A stretch of 11,120 nt of DNA. Origin: Sedimenticola_A endophacoides. GTDB lineage: Bacteria > Pseudomonadota > Gammaproteobacteria > Chromatiales > Chromatiaceae. The DNA is taken from the NCBI GenBank assembly GCA_003062345.1, contig PQCO01000094.1, positions 1-11,120 on the forward strand, read 5' to 3'. The translations under genes were made by a program, and so were the position numbers. Every line of letters begins with the position of its first letter. The stretch's first letter is position 1. This document shows, one piece after another, positions 8,019 to 11,120 of this stretch. Under the pieces are notes generated by a model. It was not told where the DNA came from. It saw nothing but the letters and a program-made list of their open reading frames with translations, and ran no database searches.

Positions 8019-8055
8019 TGGCGGGGCTCCGTCCCCGGTCCCGCTGCCCGGTGTT

Positions 8056-8532
8056 TCAGTGAAGATAGACCGGGTCGTCGTTGTAGACCAGATCTTCCAT
8101 CTGGGCAAAGGCGCTCTCCTGGCCGGGCTGGTTCATCAGCACCATCAGTACCACCCACTTCAGCTCTTCCACGGTGATCGGGTGGGTGTCGAGGGCGATG
8201 GCCCGTTCGATGACCAGCTCGCGGCTGGTCTGGTCGAGGATGCCGTTCTGCTCCAGAAACAGGATCAGGCCCCGGCTGTCGAGGTCGAGTCGGTTCTGCT
8301 CTGTCTGGGTATAGATGCGCAGGGAGCGGTCGGTGTGCACGGCGTGGGGCTGGCGGTCCTGGCCCAGGGCCAGCTCGTCGAGCCACTCGAAGGCCTTGCC
8401 GATCTCCTGCTCGGAGAAGCCCGCCTGGAGCAGATCCTCGTGGATCGCCTCCTGGTCGGAAGGCTCGCCCGGGTCGCTATCCATGAAGTTTTCATACAGA
8501 TAGATAAGGATATCGACAACGCTTTCGTTCAT
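8056..8532 (-). CDS. smg: Smg family protein (DUF494)
   Basis: This is a small acidic cytoplasmic protein of 158 residues, matching the usual Smg size. Its molecular function is not established. Recognition rests on the N-terminus (MNESVVDILIYLYENFMDSD), the central EQNRLDLDSRGLILFLEQNG stretch (about 78-97), the C-terminal LKWVVLMVLMNQPG segment, and its place between dprA and topA, as in many gamma- and betaproteobacteria. There are no signal peptide, membrane segments or catalytic motifs. The purine-rich run AGAGAGAGAG ends one base before the ATG at 8530-8532 and can serve as ribosome-binding site. It starts 42 bases after the dprA stop, so it is probably co-transcribed with dprA. Genetic links to DprA or topoisomerase are suggested only by gene order. 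Confidence 0.93.
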   Translation of the reverse strand: MNESVVDILIYLYENFMDSDPGEPSDQEAIHEDLLQAGFSEQEIGKAFEWLDELALGQDRQPHAVHTDRSLRIYTQTEQNRLDLDSRGLILFLEQNGILDQTSRELVIERAIALDTHPITVEELKWVVLMVLMNQPGQESAFAQMEDLVYNDDPVYLH

Positions 8533-8574
8533 GCTCTCTCTCTACAGGCTGGATGCGGCAGGTGCGGAAACGGG

Positions 8575-9762
8575 TCATCCGTTTCGCTCGAAGACCGGTG
8601 GACTGCGCAGCAGCTGATAGCACCCGCCGGGGGCGGATGATACGTAATCCTCCAATTCTAGCACCAGCAGCATGGAGGAAACTTGCTCCGGGGTCAATCC
8701 GCTGCGTTGGATCAGGGTGTCGATTTGCAGCGGATCGAAGCTCAACTGGGCGAAAAGCCGCCGGTATTCACCATCCCACTCCCGATCCTCCGGCAGAGGC
8801 TGCTGTTGCGGCTCCGACACCGGGATCAGAAAACGCTCCAGTAGTGGCCCCAGCTCTTCCAGGATGTCGTCGGCGGACTCCACCAGCTTGGCCCCCTGGC
8901 GGATCAGCGCATGACAGCCCCTGGCCAGGGGGTTGTGGATGGAGCCTGGGATGGCAAACGCCTCGCGTCCCTGCTCGGTTGCGAGTCGGGCGGTGATCAG
9001 CGAGCCGCTCTTGGTGGCCGCCTCCACCACCAGGGTGCCGAGGCTGAGGCCGCTGATGATCCGGTTGCGGCGCGGGAAGTTGGCGCCCAGGGGTGGGGTG
9101 CCGAGGGGGAATTCGGTGATGATCGCCCCCTCTTCGGCGATGCGGTGGGCCAGCTCCCGGTGGCGCGCCGGGTAGATGCGGTCGGGGCCGGTGCCGGTCA
9201 CCGCGATGGTGTGGCCCTGTGCCTCCAGTGCTCCCTGGTGGCTGGCCCCGTCGATGCCGCTGGCCAGTCCGCTGGTGATGCAGAGTCCGCCGCCGGCGAG
9301 GTGGCGGGCAAACTCATGGGCCGTGCGGCGGCCCGCTTCGGTGGGGTTGCGGGAGCCGACGATGGCCAGTTGCGGCAGCTCCAGCAGGTGTGCGTCACCG
9401 ACCACGTAGAGCAGCGGCGGCGGGTCGGCGATCTGTGTCAACAGCTCGGGATAGGCGGGGTCGGCGCGGGTGATCACCCGATGCCCCGGGTGCTCCAGCC
9501 AGTGCAGCGCTTGTTCCACACGCTTCCAGTCGGGGTTGCGCAGGTAGTCGCGCAGGGCCGCGCCGGGGCGCCCGGCGCTCTCCGCCAGGGTGGGTTCCCG
9601 GAACAGGCGTCCTGGGGAACCGAATTGCTCCAGCAGTTGGTTGTACCCCCGGCAGCCGAGGCCGGGAGCGTGTTGCAGGGCGAGCCACCAGCGCAGCTCT
9701 CCGGACGCCTCGGCTTCCCTGTCGGTGACTTCGGGCGTCCCGCCCTGATCCGGTGTTCCCAT
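8575..9762 (-). CDS. dprA: DNA-processing protein DprA (Smf family)
   Basis: DprA binds incoming single-stranded DNA during natural transformation, protects it and loads RecA, acting in the cytoplasm. The 395 residues contain an N-terminal helical region (about 23-90, starting ELRWWLALQHAPGLG) and a Rossmann-like core with IVGSRNPTEAG (134-144), SGLASGIDGASHQGAL (164-179), AVTGTGPDRIYP (187-198), FPRRNRIISGLS (229-240) and EAATKSGSLITA (247-258). A linker (about 305-330) leads to a C-terminal winged-helix-like segment (about 336-384). All core motifs are intact and the length is in the family range. No competence pilus genes are in the window, and DprA homologues occur widely in species not known to be transformable, so competence is not proven. 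The ATG at 9762 lacks a visible Shine-Dalgarno and is preceded by a GC-rich hairpin (9766-9782). The residues before about 20 are not conserved, so a slightly later start is possible. Confidence 0.95.
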   Translation of the reverse strand: MGTPDQGGTPEVTDREAEASGELRWWLALQHAPGLGCRGYNQLLEQFGSPGRLFREPTLAESAGRPGAALRDYLRNPDWKRVEQALHWLEHPGHRVITRADPAYPELLTQIADPPPLLYVVGDAHLLELPQLAIVGSRNPTEAGRRTAHEFARHLAGGGLCITSGLASGIDGASHQGALEAQGHTIAVTGTGPDRIYPARHRELAHRIAEEGAIITEFPLGTPPLGANFPRRNRIISGLSLGTLVVEAATKSGSLITARLATEQGREAFAIPGSIHNPLARGCHALIRQGAKLVESADDILEELGPLLERFLIPVSEPQQQPLPEDREWDGEYRRLFAQLSFDPLQIDTLIQRSGLTPEQVSSMLLVLELEDYVSSAPGGCYQLLRSPPVFERNG

Positions 9763-9765
9763 TAG

Positions 9766-9782
9766 CCCGGGCCGCCCCCGGG
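9766..9782 (-). promoter_or_regulatory. GC-rich hairpin directly before the dprA start codon
   Basis: CCCGGG (9766-9771) and CCCGGG (9777-9782) are separated by five bases, giving a 6-bp all-GC stem with a 5-base loop. The stem ends three bases upstream of the dprA ATG, where a ribosome-binding site would normally sit, and no Shine-Dalgarno is seen there. There is no T-tract, so it is not a classic terminator for the LysM gene. It could restrict dprA translation. The rest of the LysM-dprA gap (9783-9879) shows nothing I can name. Confidence 0.4.
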
Positions 9783-9879
9783 GTGAGTCGGGCGATCGCG
9801 AAATGCGGCTGCCAATCGGCCGGTTACACCATATCTTCGGGCTTCGTCAGACGGTCCCATGGCTCCGGATCCCGGTGGG

Positions 9880-10920
9880 CTAGAGCGGGTTGATGACCCG
9901 GTCGCCGACATTGAGCGGGCGGGTGGCCTGCATGATCAGGGCGAAGCTGACACGGGGGAAGGTGCGGAACACCAGCAGGGTGCCGGCCGGCTCGTCGGGC
10001 AGGGTGACCGTGTCGTCGGAGCGGGGGGTGACCACGTCGCGTACCTCGCGCCCCTTGTGCAGGATGTTCATGACGTCGCCCACCGCCAGCCCGTCGCTGT
10101 CGCCGCGGTCCAGTACCACCACGTTGAACTGTCCGATCTGGGAGACGCCGTTGAGCACCGAGATGATGCGGCCCTCGATCTGCTGATCGGGTGCCTTGGG
10201 GTAGAAGGTCTCCAGGGGGACATCCTCGTCCGCAGGGAACAAACGGTCGCCGATGACGGTCTCCAGCTGCATGCCGGTGAGCAGGACGGTGGCCGGATCG
10301 CCGATGCGTTGAAGTTCGGCGTTACCTACGAACAGCGCCTCGTAGCCGAGCAGCTCACCGCTCTCCCCGTCCCGGTAGGGCTTGCCGGGGCGTACCACGT
10401 GGTATTGGAGGTGCTCCTTGGTTTCGATGGCGCGGATGTAGGCCTTGATGTTGGTGCTGCCGAGGATGTGGCCGTCGGCGAAGTGCACCACGTAAGGGGC
10501 CTGGTCCAGGGACTGCTGATCAACCACGAAGGGGCGCGACAGGAACTGGCGCACCGCGTCCACAGGGATGGCCGGTATCGCCCCGTCGAGGGGGGTCGAG
10601 CGTACCTCGGGGGTGAGTTTGACCGTGGAGCCGGGTTGCAGGCTCAGGCGGGGCTGGCCGTTGACCCAGGTCATGGTGATAATGTCGCCGGGATAGATCA
10701 GGTGCGGGTTGCGGATCTGCGGATTGACATGCCACACCTCGGGCCAGCGCCAGGGTTCGCGCAGGAAGCGTCCCGCGATGTCCCACAGGGTGTCGCCGCG
10801 CACCACGGTGTAGCGGTCCGGGTGGGCCGGGTTGACGGCGACGGTGTCGGCGGCCGTGGCACCCCAGGTGAGGGTCAGGCCGAGGAGGAGGCTGATGAGC
10901 TGATGTCTTGCGCTTGGCAT
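9880..10920 (-). CDS. Secreted LysM peptidoglycan-binding domain protein
   Basis: From the ATG at 10918-10920 the protein has 346 residues. An N-terminal signal peptide (basic SARHQ, then hydrophobic LISLLLGLTLTWG) has a likely cleavage site after ATA or ATAA (residues 21-24), so it is exported to the periplasm. One LysM domain follows (about 37-83: YTVVRGDTLWDIAGRFL ... NPQIRNPHLIYPGDII), expected to bind N-acetylglucosamine-containing glycan of the cell wall. The remaining 260 residues have no catalytic motif I recognise. Proteins of this architecture often sit next to dprA in gammaproteobacteria, commonly divergent from def; their role is not well defined. AAGGGA at 10926-10931 supports this start over an upstream GTG at 10956 that would add 12 charged residues ahead of the signal peptide. 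The gene is 117 bases upstream of dprA in the same direction and could lead an operon with it. Confidence 0.92.
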   Translation of the reverse strand: MPSARHQLISLLLGLTLTWGATAADTVAVNPAHPDRYTVVRGDTLWDIAGRFLREPWRWPEVWHVNPQIRNPHLIYPGDIITMTWVNGQPRLSLQPGSTVKLTPEVRSTPLDGAIPAIPVDAVRQFLSRPFVVDQQSLDQAPYVVHFADGHILGSTNIKAYIRAIETKEHLQYHVVRPGKPYRDGESGELLGYEALFVGNAELQRIGDPATVLLTGMQLETVIGDRLFPADEDVPLETFYPKAPDQQIEGRIISVLNGVSQIGQFNVVVLDRGDSDGLAVGDVMNILHKGREVRDVVTPRSDDTVTLPDEPAGTLLVFRTFPRVSFALIMQATRPLNVGDRVINPL

Positions 10921-10925
10921 GTCGG

Positions 10926-10931
10926 TCCCTT
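10926..10931 (-). promoter_or_regulatory. Ribosome-binding site of the LysM protein gene
   Basis: On the minus strand AAGGGA is followed by five bases (CCGAC) and the ATG at 10918-10920. It supports the start that places the signal peptide at the true N-terminus. Confidence 0.55.
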
Positions 10932-10993
10932 TGCGTGATCGGCAATTGGATTTCACTGGGATTCCATTTTGAACCGGATTACTGATTCAGACG

Positions 10994-11028
10994 CTAACCG
11001 CCATGGAGAGCGAAGCGAAGGCGGTTAG
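10994..11028. repeat. Stem-loop with 9-bp perfect arms upstream of the LysM gene
   Basis: CTAACCGCC (10994-11002) and GGCGGTTAG (11020-11028) are perfect reverse complements around a 17-base loop that contains AGCGA twice in tandem (GAGCGAAGCGAAG). There is no T-tract on either side. The form resembles dispersed intergenic hairpin repeats seen in high-G+C proteobacteria, but copy number cannot be judged from one window. Confidence 0.55.
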
Positions 11029-11031
11029 TCC

Positions 11032-11098
11032 CCGATAGGCGTAGGCGCGGTTGTATGGCCGCAGTTACGACCGATAGGGAGTGACGTAGGGCATACAA
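11032..11098. repeat. Mixed direct and inverted repeats in the right-hand non-coding region
   Basis: CCGATAGG occurs at 11032-11039 and again at 11071-11078, each followed within a few bases by CGTAGG, giving an offset of 39 bases. TTGTATGGCC (11051-11060) and GGGCATACAA (11089-11098) form a 10-bp inverted repeat with one mismatch enclosing the second copy. Beyond it, up to 11120, the sequence is AT-richer locally and non-coding. This may be part of a dispersed repeat element, or a regulatory region shared with a divergent gene beyond the window. I see no convincing promoter for the LysM gene in 10921-11120. Confidence 0.45.
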
Positions 11099-11120
11099 AT
11101 AGCGCATCCGACACGCCGTA

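Noticed and set aside
6527..8062. 511-residue open frame on the plus strand
   Set aside because: It is entirely antisense to topA, whose catalytic motifs are intact. The composition is that of a shadow frame.
7976..8386. Upstream extension of the topA reading frame
   Set aside because: It is proline/arginine-rich, overlaps smg in another frame, and precedes the conserved Toprim start at residue 2 of the shorter form.
9859..10938. 359-residue open frame on the plus strand
   Set aside because: It is antisense to the LysM gene, which has a signal peptide, a recognisable domain and a ribosome-binding site. The antisense frame has none of these.

Overview
The window is high-G+C, densely coded DNA whose gene order and protein sequences fit a gammaproteobacterium, perhaps of the Chromatiales/Ectothiorhodospiraceae type. 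The lineage is inferred from the minus-strand series LysM protein - dprA - smg - topA and from RND pump features. No rRNA, tRNA or other marker was available to confirm it.

Layout. (1) Positions 1-127 hold no recognisable gene but contain a strong imperfect hairpin. They abut the 3' part of an acyl-CoA synthetase gene (about 128-1069, plus strand) that lacks its N-terminal half and is probably a pseudogene. (2) On the minus strand, 5540 down to 1048, is a two-gene efflux operon: a membrane-fusion protein, then an RND inner-membrane pump. The two are joined by an ATGA stop/start overlap. The pump's 3' end overlaps the synthetase fragment tail-to-tail by 22 bases. No outer-membrane channel gene is present. 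(3) From 10920 down to 5693, also on the minus strand, lie a secreted LysM-domain protein, DprA (single-strand DNA chaperone for transformation), Smg (DUF494) and DNA topoisomerase I. This is a housekeeping block usually found beside def-fmt, which would be expected just past the right edge. (4) Positions 10921-11120 are non-coding and rich in short inverted and direct repeats.

How the genes work together. DprA and TopA both act on DNA. Smg and the LysM protein travel with them, but their functions are not established. The efflux pair sits downstream of topA, where many relatives carry tsaC/hemF/aroE-type genes, so it looks like a local rearrangement or insertion. It may have its own promoter in the 152-base gap after topA.

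I see no CRISPR array, transposase, phage gene, toxin-antitoxin pair, tRNA or rRNA. I do not see a convincing undescribed multi-gene system. The most interesting signals are non-coding: a textbook G-quadruplex motif just upstream of topA, an inverted repeat around a possible extended -10 ahead of the efflux operon, a GC-rich hairpin at the dprA start, and the repeat clusters at both ends of the window.
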